64,000 bases of DNA from Alphaproteobacteria bacterium (GTDB lineage Bacteria; Pseudomonadota; Alphaproteobacteria; MPNO01; UBA2964). This document shows, in pieces, positions 25,149-34,982 of the stretch (its first letter is position 1; every line of letters starts with the position of its first letter). The translations under genes were made by a program, and so were the position numbers. The stretch lies in contig WLWZ01000021.1 in NCBI GenBank assembly GCA_012103315.1, positions 1 to 64,000 of the forward strand, written 5' to 3'. The notes beneath the pieces were generated by a model. That model saw only the letters and a list, made by a program, of their open reading frames with translations. It was not told the DNA's origin and did no database searches.

Positions 25149-26789
25149 ATGGCACAGGGATATGACTACATCATTGTTGGCGCGGGTTCGGCTGGCTGTG
25201 TGCTGGCCAATCGGCTGAGCGAGGACGCTGACGCGACCGTACTGTTGCTCGAAGCGGGTGGGCGCGACTTTGATCCTTTGATCCATATCCCTATTGGCAT
25301 GGGCAAGATTTACGAGCACCGGCTGCATGACTGGAAATATGTCTCCGAGCCTGAGCCCAACCTCAATAACCGTGTGCTGCAGGTAAAGCGCGGCAAGGTG
25401 TTGGGTGGTTCAAGCTCGATCAATGTCATGGCCTATACGCGCGGCAATCCCGGTGACTTCGATCGTTGGGCACAGAAGGGCGCGATTGGCTGGACCCATG
25501 CGGACTGCCTGCCTTATTTCAAACGCTGTGAGGGCTGGGAAGAAGGCGGTGACGAGCGCCGCGGTGGCGATGGTCCTCTCGGCACGACATGGGCCAAGAC
25601 GGAGGACCCGCTATTCCCGGCGTGGATCGAGGCTGCCAAAGCAGCTGGGCTACCGGTAACCGATGATTATAACGGGCCGCAGCAGGAAGGGTTTGGCCGC
25701 AGCCAGTACACCATCAAGGATGGCAAACGCTGTTCCTCTGCCGTGGCGTTCCTTAAGCCTGTGATGAACCGGCCTAATCTGACGGTTATCACCAAGGCGC
25801 TGACTAGTCGGGTCATCATGGAAGGCACCAAGGCTGTCGGTGTTGAATATATCAAAGGTGGCAAGACTATCCGTGCGGAAGCAGATCGCGAAGTGATCCT
25901 CTCTGGCGGCGTGTTTAATTCCCCACAGGTTTTGATGCTGTCTGGTATTGGCCCGGCGGAACATTTGAAAGACATGGGCATCGAGACGATTGTCGATCTG
26001 CCCGTTGGCAAGAATTTACAGGATCATCAGACGGTGTCGATCTCGTTCTCGCGACCGACCAACACCAGTAAATTCCGCGATGATATGCGGTTCGATAAGG
26101 CGACACTGGGCATGGCGCGGTCTTATATGTTTGGCACCGGCCTGGGCAGTGTTGTCCCCGGCGGGATGCACGCCTTTATCAAGACGCGGCCTGAGCTTGC
26201 GGTCCCCGATATCGAGTTCATGTTTCGCGGTATCCCGGATAATGCGGGGATGTGGTTCCCGGGAGTCTCTCAGCCCTATGAAGATGGGTTCGGTATCAAA
26301 CCGGCACCCCTGCATCCTGACAGCCGAGGGGAAGTCTTGCTGCGCTCCAAGAACCCCGCGGATCATGTCCGGATTTTCTTCAACTTCTTTTCGGCGCCGA
26401 ATGATCTGCCGACCTTGCGGGAAGGCTTTAAAATTGGCCGTGATGTGGCCTATCAGTCGCCGATGGACCCGTATCGGGGAGAGGAGCTGGAACCGGGGCC
26501 AAATGTTAAAACTGATGCTGAGATTGATGAGTTTATCCGCAATACGCTGATTACGGTGGAACATCCGACCTGTACTTGCCCGATGGGTACAGGTCCGGAA
26601 TCTGTGCTCGATCCGCAATGTCGGGTGAGGGGCGTCGAAGGGCTCCGTGTGGTTGATGCGGCGGCGATGCCGGATCTTGTTTCGGCGCATACCAATGCCT
26701 GCGTGATCATGATGGCGGACAAGGTTTCGGACATGATCAGAGGACGTGAAGCCTTGCCCCGTGAAGAAACATCGGAAGAAGCCGCGTAG
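25149..26789 (+). CDS. GMC-family FAD oxidoreductase (choline dehydrogenase-like)
   Basis: A 546-residue flavoprotein. The N-terminal ADP-binding motif is IIVGAGSAGCVLANRLSE, with the LLLEAGG acidic end; KVLGGSSSINVMAYTRGN is GMC signature 1 and ILSGGVFNSPQVLMLSGIG is signature 2. The C-terminal catalytic region has VEHPTCTCPMG and the HTNA motif. These enzymes oxidise primary or secondary alcohols, passing electrons to oxygen or quinone. The ATG at 25149 gives the standard N-terminus. It stands after the catabolic GST operon and before rpsD, and may oxidise an alcohol intermediate. The specific substrate (choline, long-chain or polyethylene-glycol alcohol) is not decided. Confidence 0.93.
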   Translation: MAQGYDYIIVGAGSAGCVLANRLSEDADATVLLLEAGGRDFDPLIHIPIGMGKIYEHRLHDWKYVSEPEPNLNNRVLQVKRGKVLGGSSSINVMAYTRGNPGDFDRWAQKGAIGWTHADCLPYFKRCEGWEEGGDERRGGDGPLGTTWAKTEDPLFPAWIEAAKAAGLPVTDDYNGPQQEGFGRSQYTIKDGKRCSSAVAFLKPVMNRPNLTVITKALTSRVIMEGTKAVGVEYIKGGKTIRAEADREVILSGGVFNSPQVLMLSGIGPAEHLKDMGIETIVDLPVGKNLQDHQTVSISFSRPTNTSKFRDDMRFDKATLGMARSYMFGTGLGSVVPGGMHAFIKTRPELAVPDIEFMFRGIPDNAGMWFPGVSQPYEDGFGIKPAPLHPDSRGEVLLRSKNPADHVRIFFNFFSAPNDLPTLREGFKIGRDVAYQSPMDPYRGEELEPGPNVKTDAEIDEFIRNTLITVEHPTCTCPMGTGPESVLDPQCRVRGVEGLRVVDAAAMPDLVSAHTNACVIMMADKVSDMIRGREALPREETSEEAA

Positions 26790-26838
26790 GGTCTGAAAAC
26801 GCGGAGAAAACGGGCGTTTTAGCAGGTCGTTTATCCCT

Positions 26839-26866
26839 TTGACATTCAGGGGTAAATCCCTATAGT
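26839..26866 (+). promoter_or_regulatory. Strong sigma70-type promoter of rpsD
   Basis: TTGACA at 26839-26844 is separated by 16 bases from TATAGT at 26861-26866. The transcript would have a leader of about 120 bases before the rpsD ATG at 26995, long enough to hold an S4 autoregulatory element, though no conserved structure was identified by eye. Confidence 0.7.
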
Positions 26867-26994
26867 GCGCCGCCATTCCCGAGAATGAGGGGTGAAATTG
26901 CAGAAATGCAGATTTCGTCTCCGCCGCCGGATAACCGGGTCGGACTATCGGGACAAAAAGTCGATAAATATCGACAAACAAGGATATGTGAAAT

Positions 26995-27612
26995 ATGAGC
27001 AAGCGAGTCCAAGCGAAGTACAAGATTAACCGGCGCCTGATGTGTAATCTTTGGGGCCGACCCAAGTCTCCCTTCAATAAGCGCGAATACCGTCCTGGTG
27101 AACATGGCCAGGCCCGCCGTCGTAAACCGTCGGATTTCGGTACGCAGCTGAATGCCAAGCAGCAGTTGAAAGGTTATTACGGTAACATCACCGAGAAACA
27201 GTTTCGCCGTACCTATATTGAGGCAGAACGCCGTAAGGGCGATACCTCGGAAAACCTCATCGGATTGCTGGAGCGCCGTCTTGACGCTGTGGTCTACCGC
27301 ATGAAGTTTGTCCCGACGGTCTTCTCAGCCCGTCAGTTCATCAACCATGGCCATATCCGGGTTAACGGACAGCGCGTGAATATCCCGTCCTATCGGGTTA
27401 ATGAAGGCGACGTCATTGAGGTGAAAGAAAAGTCTCGCGAGATTCCGATGTTGCTCGAAGCGATTGAGAGCCCGGAACGCGAAATTCCCGAATACATGGA
27501 AGTTGATCATCGCAATATGAAGGGTAGCTTCACCCGCACACCGTTGCTGGCTGATGTGCCCTATCCGGTGCAGATGGAACCAAACCTCGTCATCGAGTAT
27601 TATTCGCGCTAA
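26995..27612 (+). CDS. rpsD: 30S ribosomal protein S4
   Basis: A 205-residue S4 protein, the primary binder of the 5' domain of 16S rRNA. The N-terminus is [15 protein letters not shown], of the cysteine-free class with NLWGRPKSP; the S4 RNA-binding domain is at about 95-160 with [19 protein letters not shown] and [15 protein letters not shown], and the protein ends in the usual IEYYSR. AAGGA precedes the ATG. In this genome it is a single-gene unit rather than part of the alpha operon, which is normal for alphaproteobacteria. Confidence 0.99.
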   Translation: MSKRVQAKYKINRRLMCNLWGRPKSPFNKREYRPGEHGQARRRKPSDFGTQLNAKQQLKGYYGNITEKQFRRTYIEAERRKGDTSENLIGLLERRLDAVVYRMKFVPTVFSARQFINHGHIRVNGQRVNIPSYRVNEGDVIEVKEKSREIPMLLEAIESPEREIPEYMEVDHRNMKGSFTRTPLLADVPYPVQMEPNLVIEYYSR

Positions 27613-27659
27613 GCGACAACTCTTAGAAAATATGATTTGAGTTATCTGGAATTAATGAA

Positions 27660-28253
27660 ATGAAGTCCCTCAAATTGATCGCAACAACGTGCTGTATTGG
27701 TGTCGCTGCGATGGCATTTTCGGCGAATGCGGTGCCCATTAACGGGTCTGCTACGGGTCTGACGACGCCTGATGTAATCATCGATTTTGAAGCTGGTTCG
27801 CTGCCCAACGCTACGGTTGTTACAAACCAGTTTTCTGGAATTACATTTGGAACCAATTACAACCTGTTTACCGGCGGTGCTGCTCCGAATATTTCTGGTC
27901 GGTTCTTGGGCGATGTTGGATCAACGGGCCCCGGCTCTATTTTCTTTGATAATGATGCAAGCGACGCCGGCTTCTTCTTTCGAACAAATACAACAACAAC
28001 GACATTTACGGCTTTGTTAGACGGTGTTCTTGTTGAAAGTTTTGCTGCGTCGACTAGTTTGAGTAATTCGTCGAATTTCTACGGGTTTACCGACATTGTA
28101 TTCGACGAGATTCAGATCTCAGTCGCGGTCGGTGGCTATAATCTCGATGGCCTGCAATTTAGTGATGCAGCAGTTTCGGAGCCAGGTTCATTGGTGGTGT
28201 TCGGGCTTGGGCTTATCGGGCTCGGTGCTATACGGCGACGCAGAATGATCTAA
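27660..28253 (+). CDS. PEP-CTERM-type surface protein
   Basis: A 197-residue secreted protein. Signal peptide about residues 1-24, ending FSANA. The body has the pattern IDFEAGSLPNATVVTNQFSG, similar to small PEP-CTERM beta-sandwich proteins that begin with a bounded-by-F-G fold. The sorting tail is VSEPGSLVVFGLGLIGLG with a terminal RRRR cluster; the first Pro of the PEP motif is Ser here. It follows rpsD by 47 bases and is followed by a strong terminator. Function of the domain is unknown; export and cell-surface or matrix location are inferred. Confidence 0.82.
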   Translation: MKSLKLIATTCCIGVAAMAFSANAVPINGSATGLTTPDVIIDFEAGSLPNATVVTNQFSGITFGTNYNLFTGGAAPNISGRFLGDVGSTGPGSIFFDNDASDAGFFFRTNTTTTTFTALLDGVLVESFAASTSLSNSSNFYGFTDIVFDEIQISVAVGGYNLDGLQFSDAAVSEPGSLVVFGLGLIGLGAIRRRRMI

Positions 28254-28275
28254 GTCAAGGTCCAATTTGTTAAGT

Positions 28276-28306
28276 AAAAAGCCCGGGTTTTCCCGGGCTT
28301 TTTTTA
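28276..28306 (+). terminator. Rho-independent terminator
   Basis: AGCCCGGG-TTTT-CCCGGGCT followed by seven T residues: a perfect 8-bp GC-rich stem, preceded by A residues so that it may work in both directions. It ends the rpsD/PEP-CTERM transcript. Confidence 0.92.
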
Positions 28307-28482
28307 TGTTGCGTCGGGAAGGTTTTCTGAGAATTTACTGCTTACCCTCGCACAATTGATTAGATTTTTGCCAAAATGGCACTAACTGTAGTTGTGTAAG
28401 CGGTGGTACTGAATTCTAATAAGTGCTGCCATAATGATAAAATTATGCTCGTAAGGGCCGTCCCGGGAGGACTGAATTCAAT

Positions 28483-29481
28483 ATGCTTGATGCCTCAACA
28501 TTGTTCATTTTTGTTCTACTGTTTTTGGCCGTTATCTTTGTCATTCTGGCAGTAAAAACCGTTAGCCAGGGATTTGAGTACACCGTCGAACGTTTCGGTA
28601 AATACACGCGTACTCTGACACCGGGTCTTCACATCATCGTGCCGATGATCGACCGGATCGGCATGAAAATGAACGTCATGGAGCAGGTGCTCGATGTGCC
28701 GTCGCAGGAAATAATTACCCGCGACAATGCGATGGTGAGGGTCGATGGTGTTCTGTTTTTTCAAATCCTCGATCCGGTAAAAGCGGCTTACGAGGTGCGC
28801 AATCTTGAACTTTCCATCCTCAATCTGACGATGACCAATTTACGGACTGTCATGGGGTCAATGGATCTCGACGAGTTACTGTCACAGCGGGACAAGATCA
28901 ATGCCCAGCTAATGAACGTGGTTGATGATGCGACATCGCCCTGGGGTGTTAAAATTACGCGTATTGAGATTAAGGATATTTCGCCCCCAACGGAGCTCGT
29001 TGAGGCGATGGGTCGACAGATGAAAGCGGAACGCGAGAAGCGCGCAACGGTTCTGGAAGCCGAGGGTGATCGTCAGGCCGAAATTTTGAGAGCGGAAGGC
29101 GGCAAGCAATCAGCCATTCTTGAAGCTGAAGGACGCCGTGAAGCCGCTTTTCGTGATGCAGAAGCTCGAGAACGCGAAGGCGAGGCAGAAGGCAAAGCGA
29201 CGGCGGTGGTGTCGGAGGCTATCGCTGGCGGAAATGTTCAGGCGGTCAATTATTTCGTGGCTCAAAAGTATATCGACGCGCTTGAAACCATTGGCTCGGC
29301 GCGAAACCAGAAGGTTGTTTTGATGCCACTTGAGGCATCAAGCGTTATTGGCGCAGTTGCCGGTATTGCAGAAATAGCCCGCGAAACATTCGGTAAATCA
29401 GATGACGTCCCTGCGGTATCCTCATCCAGCAGACGCGGTAGCGTTCCCAGCTCAGGTAGTGCAGACTCAGGGGACGAATAG
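28483..29481 (+). CDS. SPFH/Band-7 (stomatin, QmcA-like) membrane protein
   Basis: A 332-residue protein with one N-terminal membrane helix (residues 5-28, [17 protein letters not shown]), an SPFH domain (about 28-190, with [19 protein letters not shown] and the [10 protein letters not shown] strand), and a charged coiled-coil (190-260, alternating Glu/Ala/Lys such as [20 protein letters not shown]). Such proteins build large ring assemblies on the inner membrane and regulate proteases or lipid domains. GGGAGG lies 11 bases before the ATG. The NfeD gene follows 14 bases later; this pairing is widespread and supports joint function. The Ser-rich C-terminal tail ([17 protein letters not shown]) is species-specific. 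Confidence 0.93.
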   Translation: MLDASTLFIFVLLFLAVIFVILAVKTVSQGFEYTVERFGKYTRTLTPGLHIIVPMIDRIGMKMNVMEQVLDVPSQEIITRDNAMVRVDGVLFFQILDPVKAAYEVRNLELSILNLTMTNLRTVMGSMDLDELLSQRDKINAQLMNVVDDATSPWGVKITRIEIKDISPPTELVEAMGRQMKAEREKRATVLEAEGDRQAEILRAEGGKQSAILEAEGRREAAFRDAEAREREGEAEGKATAVVSEAIAGGNVQAVNYFVAQKYIDALETIGSARNQKVVLMPLEASSVIGAVAGIAEIARETFGKSDDVPAVSSSSRRGSVPSSGSADSGDE

Positions 29482-29495
29482 GAAACGTTCGAATT

Positions 29496-29972
29496 ATGGA
29501 TGAATTACTTCCCTGGCTTCAGGACCTGACCTTCTGGCATTGGATGGTGCTGGGTATCATTTTGGTGATTATCGAGCTCATCGTCCCCGGTATCTGGTTT
29601 CTCTGGTTAGGGCTTGGTGCTCTTGCAACCGGGTTGGTCGCCTTGTTCGCCGATCAGCTATCCTGGCAATACCAGACCGCAATATTCTGCGTTTTCTCTG
29701 TCGCAAGTATCTCCATTGGCCGCATGGTCTATAAACGTGCAGGGCCTGCGGAGGATCACCCAAAACTTAATCGTCGCGCCGAGACTTATGTCGGGCGGAT
29801 ATGTGCGCTCACAGAACCGACGGAGCATGGGATGGGTCGGATTAAAGTCGGTGATAGCATGTGGCGTGTGCGGCTCGTGCCCGGTGGGGAAGAGCTGGCG
29901 ACCGGCGACAGTGTGAAAGTAACCGGCGTCGACGGTGCGACATTACAAGTAGAACCCTACGCTGCTGATTAA
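29496..29972 (+). CDS. NfeD-family membrane protein
   Basis: A 158-residue protein with three to four membrane helices in residues 10-80 (WMVLGIILVIIELIVPGIWF, then LGLGALATGLVALF and IFCVFSVASISIG) and a C-terminal OB-fold (residues 95-155; GRICALTEP, MWRVRLVPGGEELATGD, VKVTGVDGATLQVEP). This is the short NfeD1b-type without the serine-protease domain. It pairs with the SPFH protein encoded upstream; the OB domain is thought to contact the SPFH oligomer. Confidence 0.93.
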   Translation: MDELLPWLQDLTFWHWMVLGIILVIIELIVPGIWFLWLGLGALATGLVALFADQLSWQYQTAIFCVFSVASISIGRMVYKRAGPAEDHPKLNRRAETYVGRICALTEPTEHGMGRIKVGDSMWRVRLVPGGEELATGDSVKVTGVDGATLQVEPYAAD

Positions 29973-29984
29973 TGGCAAGACGTC

Positions 29985-30419
29985 ATGCCGTAATCTGAAA
30001 AGATTAGAAACCATGTCGCACTATATCTCGGTACTGATGGCGCGGAAGGCCATATGTGGGACAAGCTGTCCGCGCCGGGCACGTATCCCTGCTTGTTGCT
30101 GACGACAACTGGGCGTAAATCGGCAGAACCCCGCACGACACCACTGGTCTATGGCCACGATGGTGACAATTATGTGGTGATAGCCTCGCAGGGCGGCAGA
30201 CCAACCCATCCAGCCTGGTATCTCAATCTCGCTGCCGACCCTTCCGTCAACGTTCAGGTGGCGGCTGAGAAGTTCGCCGCCATTGCCCACGAAGCCGAGG
30301 GCGAGCAACGCACGCGCCTGTGGCAGCTAATGTGCGGTGTCTATCCTATGATGGACGAATATGAAAAACGCATCGGCGATGCGCGGGTAATTCCGGTCGT
30401 AGTGTTGACGCCGAAGTGA
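29985..30419 (+). pseudogene. DDN-family (deazaflavin-dependent nitroreductase-like) gene with stop at codon 3
   Basis: From ATG at 29985 the frame reads M-P-stop-SEKIRNHVALYLGTDGAEGH-MWDKL and continues to 30419. The segment after the stop matches the expected N-terminus of DDN-family split-barrel proteins, followed by LLTTTGRKS, PLVYGHDGDNYVVIAS and HPAWYLNL, all family hallmarks. The only in-frame ATG after the stop is at 30054, preceded by GGAAGG, which would give a 121-residue protein lacking the first ~20 residues. So the gene is either disrupted by a nonsense change (TAA), uses the later start, or contains a base error. It is 12 bases downstream of nfeD. Confidence 0.65.
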
Positions 30420-30522
30420 GTTGAGAAATCATATTCAATATTTCTTATCCACAAAAAATATAGTAATAAGGTGTTAGCACATCCGGGGGGATTGTCGCTA
30501 AACCAAAACTGTTGGGCCGAGG

Positions 30523-31218
30523 ATGACTATGCGAAGACATTTTTTTGCCTTTAGTTGCGCCGTTGCACTGCTGTTGCCGTTGGGGTCGGCTAAAGCTGTC
30601 GTTATTCAGTTTACGTCAGCGGCCATGGTGCCCTTTGTCGGCGGGTCGACTGGCCAGACTCTCGAAAATCAGATGAACTCTCTCATCCTCAACCCACAAG
30701 GCGTTGGTGTCGAGTTTGGTGCTACCGATGGCGGAACATCTGCGGTTGATCACATGCAATTCGAAGGGCCAGCCGCAACCGGTGGGTTAGTGGTGATTTC
30801 CGGTTTTGGGGCTATTATTAGATTCGATACAGCCGTCAGCAATGTCAGAGTCCAATTCAGCAATCATAAAGACGATGGGGTCCGCACGGTTTACGCCTTT
30901 GATCAGGATGTTGATTTCACGCGTTCGACGACTGCCTTTAACCAGCACTCGCAAGGCAATCCGTTGGGAATACCAGATACCAATCTGGCAATAGACATGG
31001 CGACGGGAACTTTGCCGAGCGGCAGTACGGGATTAATGGATTTGACTGTAAGTGGTAGTATTTCAGCCCTTTGGCTCGATACAAATTTTTTCCTGACATC
31101 GCTTCGGGAAATCGAGTTTGATACCGCGCAAGCCTCAGAGCCTGGCTCTATCGCGATATTTGGTCTCGCTGTATTTGGTCTCGGTGTGGCGCGGCGGCAG
31201 AAGAAGAAACCTGCTTAA
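30523..31218 (+). CDS. PEP-CTERM-type surface protein
   Basis: A 231-residue secreted protein. Signal peptide about residues 1-25 (ending GSAKA). The central region is beta-rich with a VVISGFGAIIRFDTAVSNV strand pattern typical of PEP-CTERM beta-sandwich domains. The tail is ASEPGSIAIFGLAVFGLGVA and then RRQKKK. As in the other members here, the PEP triplet is SEP. The stop codon overlaps that of the convergent VOC gene (shared TTAA at 31215-31218). An AT-rich 100-base upstream space probably holds its promoter. Function unknown beyond surface location. Confidence 0.83.
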   Translation: MTMRRHFFAFSCAVALLLPLGSAKAVVIQFTSAAMVPFVGGSTGQTLENQMNSLILNPQGVGVEFGATDGGTSAVDHMQFEGPAATGGLVVISGFGAIIRFDTAVSNVRVQFSNHKDDGVRTVYAFDQDVDFTRSTTAFNQHSQGNPLGIPDTNLAIDMATGTLPSGSTGLMDLTVSGSISALWLDTNFFLTSLREIEFDTAQASEPGSIAIFGLAVFGLGVARRQKKKPA

Positions 31219-31625
31219 CCCTCAGCCCCGCTATAGCTCGTCAGATCGATATATTCCAGTACCGTGCCATCGGGGTCGCGGAAGTAGCAGCGCGGGCCGT
31301 TGACGACACCACCCTGGCGGTCTTCCTCAAAGAAAATCTCGACATCGTTGGCGCGCAGGTTCTCGAGCGCGGCATCGAAATCCTCTGACTTCAGCATGAA
31401 TGAGTGATGTACGCCGTTATGGTCATCGAGTGTCGGATTAATTGGCGCATCATGCTTGCACAGGATGATGCACATGCCACCGGCATCGAGGAACGACATA
31501 TTGCCGGGTGGGGTGCTGAATAGATGTTTACACCCGACAATGTTTTCGTAGAAATCGCGGCTCGCGGCCACGTCGCTAACCGGGATACTGAAATGGGCGA
31601 GGCCTTGTAGCTCCGGGGCTGCCAT
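31215..31625 (-). CDS. VOC/glyoxalase-fold protein, second of tandem pair
   Basis: A 136-residue protein with the beta-alpha-beta-beta-beta vicinal oxygen chelate fold: LAHFSIPVSDVAASRDFYEN at the N-terminus, VHHSFMLK in the middle and the DPDGTVLEYIDL C-terminal strand. Candidate metal ligands are His in AHFS, His in VHHS and Glu in LEYID. It is a paralogue of the gene at 31627, sharing FEEDRQGG-VNGPR-YF almost exactly. Its ATG starts one base after the stop of the upstream copy (TGATATG). Family members include glyoxalases, dioxygenases and fosfomycin-resistance proteins; substrate unknown. Confidence 0.88.
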   Translation of the reverse strand: MAAPELQGLAHFSIPVSDVAASRDFYENIVGCKHLFSTPPGNMSFLDAGGMCIILCKHDAPINPTLDDHNGVHHSFMLKSEDFDAALENLRANDVEIFFEEDRQGGVVNGPRCYFRDPDGTVLEYIDLTSYSGAEG

Positions 31626-31626
31626 A

Positions 31627-32028
31627 TCAGTCGCCCTTGTAGCTGGTGAGGTCGATGATCTCGAGAACGTTGCCATCGGGGTCGTCGAAATAGGCGCGCG
31701 GGCCGTTGACGGCACCACCCTGACGATCTTCTTCGAAATGGAAATTGATGTCGTCACGGTCCTGTAGCTCTTTTACCGCCTTTTCGTAATCTTCATGCTC
31801 GACGACCCAGGCATGATGGATGTCCTGTTCACCGGCTTGATTAATCGGGTGCTGGGTCTTGGTCAGGATGACGCAATCGCCGCCTGAATCCATAAACACC
31901 ATGCCGCGCTTGTGGTTGATCTGCACAGCTTTCATGCCGAGGATGTCTTCGTAGAACTTCTGGCTGCGCTCGGTGTCGGTTACAGGAATTGTGAAATGCG
32001 CGAGTCCTTTGGTTTTTACCAATGCCAT
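31627..32028 (-). CDS. VOC/glyoxalase-fold protein, first of tandem pair
   Basis: A 133-residue VOC protein opening with LAHFTIPVTDTERSQKFYED and ending DPDGNVLEIIDLTSYKG. The central helix-strand has IHHAWVV with a probable metal-binding His. It arose by tandem duplication with the gene at 31215, which follows one base after its stop codon; both are surely on one mRNA. It lies downstream of grxD on the same strand order (grxD ends 32096), but the 67-base gap and divergence of function leave co-transcription open. Confidence 0.88.
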   Translation of the reverse strand: MALVKTKGLAHFTIPVTDTERSQKFYEDILGMKAVQINHKRGMVFMDSGGDCVILTKTQHPINQAGEQDIHHAWVVEHEDYEKAVKELQDRDDINFHFEEDRQGGAVNGPRAYFDDPDGNVLEIIDLTSYKGD

Positions 32029-32095
32029 TAAAACCTCCCAGTTTTATGTATCTATCGAACGCTATCTGTGGCGGGTTGCTCCCGCCGGTCGCAGA

Positions 32096-32443
32096 TTATT
32101 CCGCGGTTTGTAGATTAACGTCGATACCGTTGGTGCTCATGTGCTCGATCAATTCGCCGGATTCGAACATCTCGCGAATGATGTCACAGCCGCCGACAAA
32201 CTCACCTTTGACATAAAGCTGCGGAATGGTCGGCCAGTTGCTATAGGCCTTGATGCCTTCGCGCAGTTCCGGGTCGGCAAGGATATCAATGCCTTTGAAC
32301 TGAACACCCATATAGGTCAGGACTTGCACCACGGTTGAAGAAAAGCCGCACTGTGGAAAGACCGGTGTGCCTTTCATAAACAGGACGACGTCGTCGTCGG
32401 AAACATTCTGCTTGATACGGTCAAATGTTGGGTTGTCACTCAT
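32096..32443 (-). CDS. grxD: Monothiol glutaredoxin, Grx4 family
   Basis: A 115-residue single-domain monothiol glutaredoxin with the CGFS active site at C32 ([11 protein letters not shown]), the [19 protein letters not shown] glutathione-binding block and an ESGEL C-terminal helix. Such proteins carry [2Fe-2S] clusters and work with BolA proteins in iron-sulfur delivery. The bolA gene is directly upstream (50 bases) on the same strand, and both follow purL, the usual alphaproteobacterial order. Confidence 0.97.
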   Translation of the reverse strand: MSDNPTFDRIKQNVSDDDVVLFMKGTPVFPQCGFSSTVVQVLTYMGVQFKGIDILADPELREGIKAYSNWPTIPQLYVKGEFVGGCDIIREMFESGELIEHMSTNGIDVNLQTAE

Positions 32444-32493
32444 CGTATGAACCTGTTGTTGCTCGCCGTTAATGGCGAAGGAAATAAATTAAT

Positions 32494-32730
32494 CTAAGTC
32501 TGCGGAGCGGAGGTCTGTAACGCTAACGCGTGTAACTCACCGCCAACGCGGCCTTGAAGGGCCGCGTATATCAATTGATGCTGTTGAACCCGGGTTTTGC
32601 CTGCGAAAGCAGAAGAAACAACCGTGGCTGACCAATGATCGCCGTCTCCGACGAGGTCTTCCAGCTTTACATCGGCATCAGGCAGCGCTTCTTTAATCAT
32701 GCGCTCAATTTCGCCAGGGTCCATAGGCAT
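32494..32730 (-). CDS. BolA-family protein
   Basis: A 78-residue BolA/IbaG-type protein: EIERMIKEALPDADVKLEDL, a GDGDHWSATVVSSAF loop, then RVQQHQLIYAALQGRVGGEL with the conserved His that helps ligate a shared cluster with monothiol glutaredoxin. It lies between purL and grxD. The pairing of bolA and grxD genes is widespread and reflects a physical complex. Confidence 0.95.
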   Translation of the reverse strand: MPMDPGEIERMIKEALPDADVKLEDLVGDGDHWSATVVSSAFAGKTRVQQHQLIYAALQGRVGGELHALALQTSAPQT

Positions 32731-32765
32731 GGTTTGGTCCTTTATCTGGGGTGCTGGGTCTTAGG

Positions 32766-34967
32766 TCAGGAAGCCGCCATATAGTCCGGCAGCCAGCCTT
32801 CGTGGGCATCCCGCATTACTTCCAAGGATATAGGCGGATGCCCCGCAACAGTCAACGTTGTCCCACCGGTTGTGCCGAGCGCGACGGCGCTGATATTCGC
32901 CGCATTTGCGCGGGAAAGCACGGAATCGGGGTCACTGGTGGTGAGTAAATAGCGTGCCTGGTCTTCGCCAAACAGAGTTGCCGAGTTTGGCTCAAGCCCT
33001 TCTGGCAGCGAAACCTCGCAGCCGGTATCGCCGGCAAGCGCCATGTTGGCGAGAGCGACCAGCAGCCCGCCACCAGAAAGGTCATGACAGGCGGAGGCTG
33101 TACCATCGTTGATGAGAGACCGCACGAGGTCGCCATTTTGCCGTTCCTGTGCCAAATCAACCGGCGGTGGGGTGCCTGCTTCGAGCCCGGCAATTTCGCG
33201 TAGCCAGAGTGACGCGCCAAGATGTCCCTCGGTTTCGCCAATCAGGAAGATGGCCTGGCGTCCCGCTGGGAAGGCCGTGGTTGTCATCATGGCCAAATCA
33301 TCGATAACGCCAACGCCGCCGATAACGGGGGTGGGCAGGATCGCGCTGCCATTGGTTTCGTTATAGAGCGACACATTGCCCGACACGACGGGAAAGTCGA
33401 GCGCTTCACAAGCCTCTGCCATGCCCATCACACAGCCTGCGATCTGCGCCATGATCTCCGGCCGCTCGGGGTTGCCGAAATTGAGATTGTCGGTAACGGC
33501 GAGGGGACGGGCGCCAACGGCGGTCAGATTGCGCCAGGCTTCGGCCACGGTTTGCTTGCCGCCTTCGCTAGGGTCCGCGAAGCAATAGCGTGGCGTGCAG
33601 TCTGACGTCATCGCCAGACCTTTGTTCGTGTCGTGGATACGAACCACTGCTGCATCGCCACCGGGTCGTTGAGTGGTGTCGGCCATGACCATGTGATCGT
33701 ACTGTTCCCAGATCCAGCGCTTGGAACATAGATCTGGAGAGCCCAGCAGTTGCAGCAATGCGTCTTTAATGGGAATGCCAAGGGCAGGAATGGCGTCTGG
33801 TAACGGGTGCGGGGCAGGCGGTGTGCTGCGCGGACGGTCATTTTCCGGTGCTTCGGAAACCAGTGGTGGGACAGGAATATCTGCAACGACGGTGCCGTTT
33901 TCTTTCAAGACCAACCGTTCACCTTCGGTGACCCGGCCGATGATGGCAAAGTCGAGCTCCCACTTTTCAAATATCTTGCAGGCGGCGTCTTCGGCACCCG
34001 GTTTAAGAACCATGAGCATGCGTTCCTGACTCTCGGATAGCATAATCTCATAGGTTGTCATCGCCTCTTCACGAACCGGCACCTGATCCATATCAAGTTC
34101 GATACCGACTTCGCCCTTTGATGACATTTCAACTGAGGAGGAGGTCAGCCCGGCAGCACCCATATCCTGAATGGCGACAATGGCATCTGTGGCCATCAAT
34201 TCGAGACAGGCTTCGATCAATAGTTTCTCAGTGAAGGGGTCACCAACCTGAACAGTTGGACGTTTTTCTTCAGAGTCGTCATCGAATTCAGCAGAGGCCA
34301 TGGTCGCGCCATGAATGCCATCACGTCCGGTTTTGGAGCCGACATACACCACCGCGTTGCCGATGCCCGCCGCAGCCGAATAGAATATCTTGTTGGTGTC
34401 CGCCAGGCCCACGGTCATCGCGTTGACCAGAATATTACCGTCATAGGATGGGTGGAAATCGCATTCGCCGCCGACTGTCGGCACACCAACACAATTGCCA
34501 TAGCCACCAATCCCGGCAACCACGCCGGACACAAGATGTCGGGTCTTGGCGTTGTCCGGCTGACCAAAGCGCAAGGCGTTGAGATTAGCAATCGGTCTGG
34601 CGCCCATCGTAAAGACGTCACGTAGAATGCCGCCAACACCGGTCGCTGCGCCCTGATAGGGCTCAATAAAAGACGGATGGTTGTGGCTTTCCATCTTGAA
34701 GATCGCCGCTTTACCGTCGCCGATATCGATGACACCAGCATTTTCACCGGGACCCTGAATAACCCAGGGGGCTTTGGTGGGCAGCTCGCGCAACCAGCGC
34801 TTAGAAGATTTATAAGAGCAGTGTTCTGACCACATCACCGAGAATATCCCAAGCTCGGTCATGTTGGGTTCGCGGCCCATGATACTGAGGACCCGACCGT
34901 ACTCTTCTTCGGTAAGGCCGTGTTCGGCGACAATTTCTGGGGTTATTTCTGCTTCAGTGTCGATCAC
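32766..34967 (-). CDS. purL: Phosphoribosylformylglycinamidine synthase subunit PurL
   Basis: A 733-residue small-type PurL that forms FGAM from FGAR, ATP and glutamine-derived ammonia, in complex with PurS and PurQ. Seen are the [17 protein letters not shown] motif near residue 45, [14 protein letters not shown], the [16 protein letters not shown] loop ([20 protein letters not shown]), [14 protein letters not shown], and the second half repeat beginning [12 protein letters not shown]. Length is normal for the bacterial PurSQL type. It follows purQ by 15 bases and precedes bolA by 35. Confidence 0.98.
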   Translation of the reverse strand: MIDTEAEITPEIVAEHGLTEEEYGRVLSIMGREPNMTELGIFSVMWSEHCSYKSSKRWLRELPTKAPWVIQGPGENAGVIDIGDGKAAIFKMESHNHPSFIEPYQGAATGVGGILRDVFTMGARPIANLNALRFGQPDNAKTRHLVSGVVAGIGGYGNCVGVPTVGGECDFHPSYDGNILVNAMTVGLADTNKIFYSAAAGIGNAVVYVGSKTGRDGIHGATMASAEFDDDSEEKRPTVQVGDPFTEKLLIEACLELMATDAIVAIQDMGAAGLTSSSVEMSSKGEVGIELDMDQVPVREEAMTTYEIMLSESQERMLMVLKPGAEDAACKIFEKWELDFAIIGRVTEGERLVLKENGTVVADIPVPPLVSEAPENDRPRSTPPAPHPLPDAIPALGIPIKDALLQLLGSPDLCSKRWIWEQYDHMVMADTTQRPGGDAAVVRIHDTNKGLAMTSDCTPRYCFADPSEGGKQTVAEAWRNLTAVGARPLAVTDNLNFGNPERPEIMAQIAGCVMGMAEACEALDFPVVSGNVSLYNETNGSAILPTPVIGGVGVIDDLAMMTTTAFPAGRQAIFLIGETEGHLGASLWLREIAGLEAGTPPPVDLAQERQNGDLVRSLINDGTASACHDLSGGGLLVALANMALAGDTGCEVSLPEGLEPNSATLFGEDQARYLLTTSDPDSVLSRANAANISAVALGTTGGTTLTVAGHPPISLEVMRDAHEGWLPDYMAAS

Positions 34968-34982
34968 GGGTTGTTACCGTCC

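Noticed and set aside
26016..27158. 380-residue open frame on the minus strand across the GMC gene and the rpsD leader
   Set aside because: It is antisense to a clear GMC oxidoreductase and to rpsD, has no family motif and is rich in Arg/His as expected of an antisense frame.
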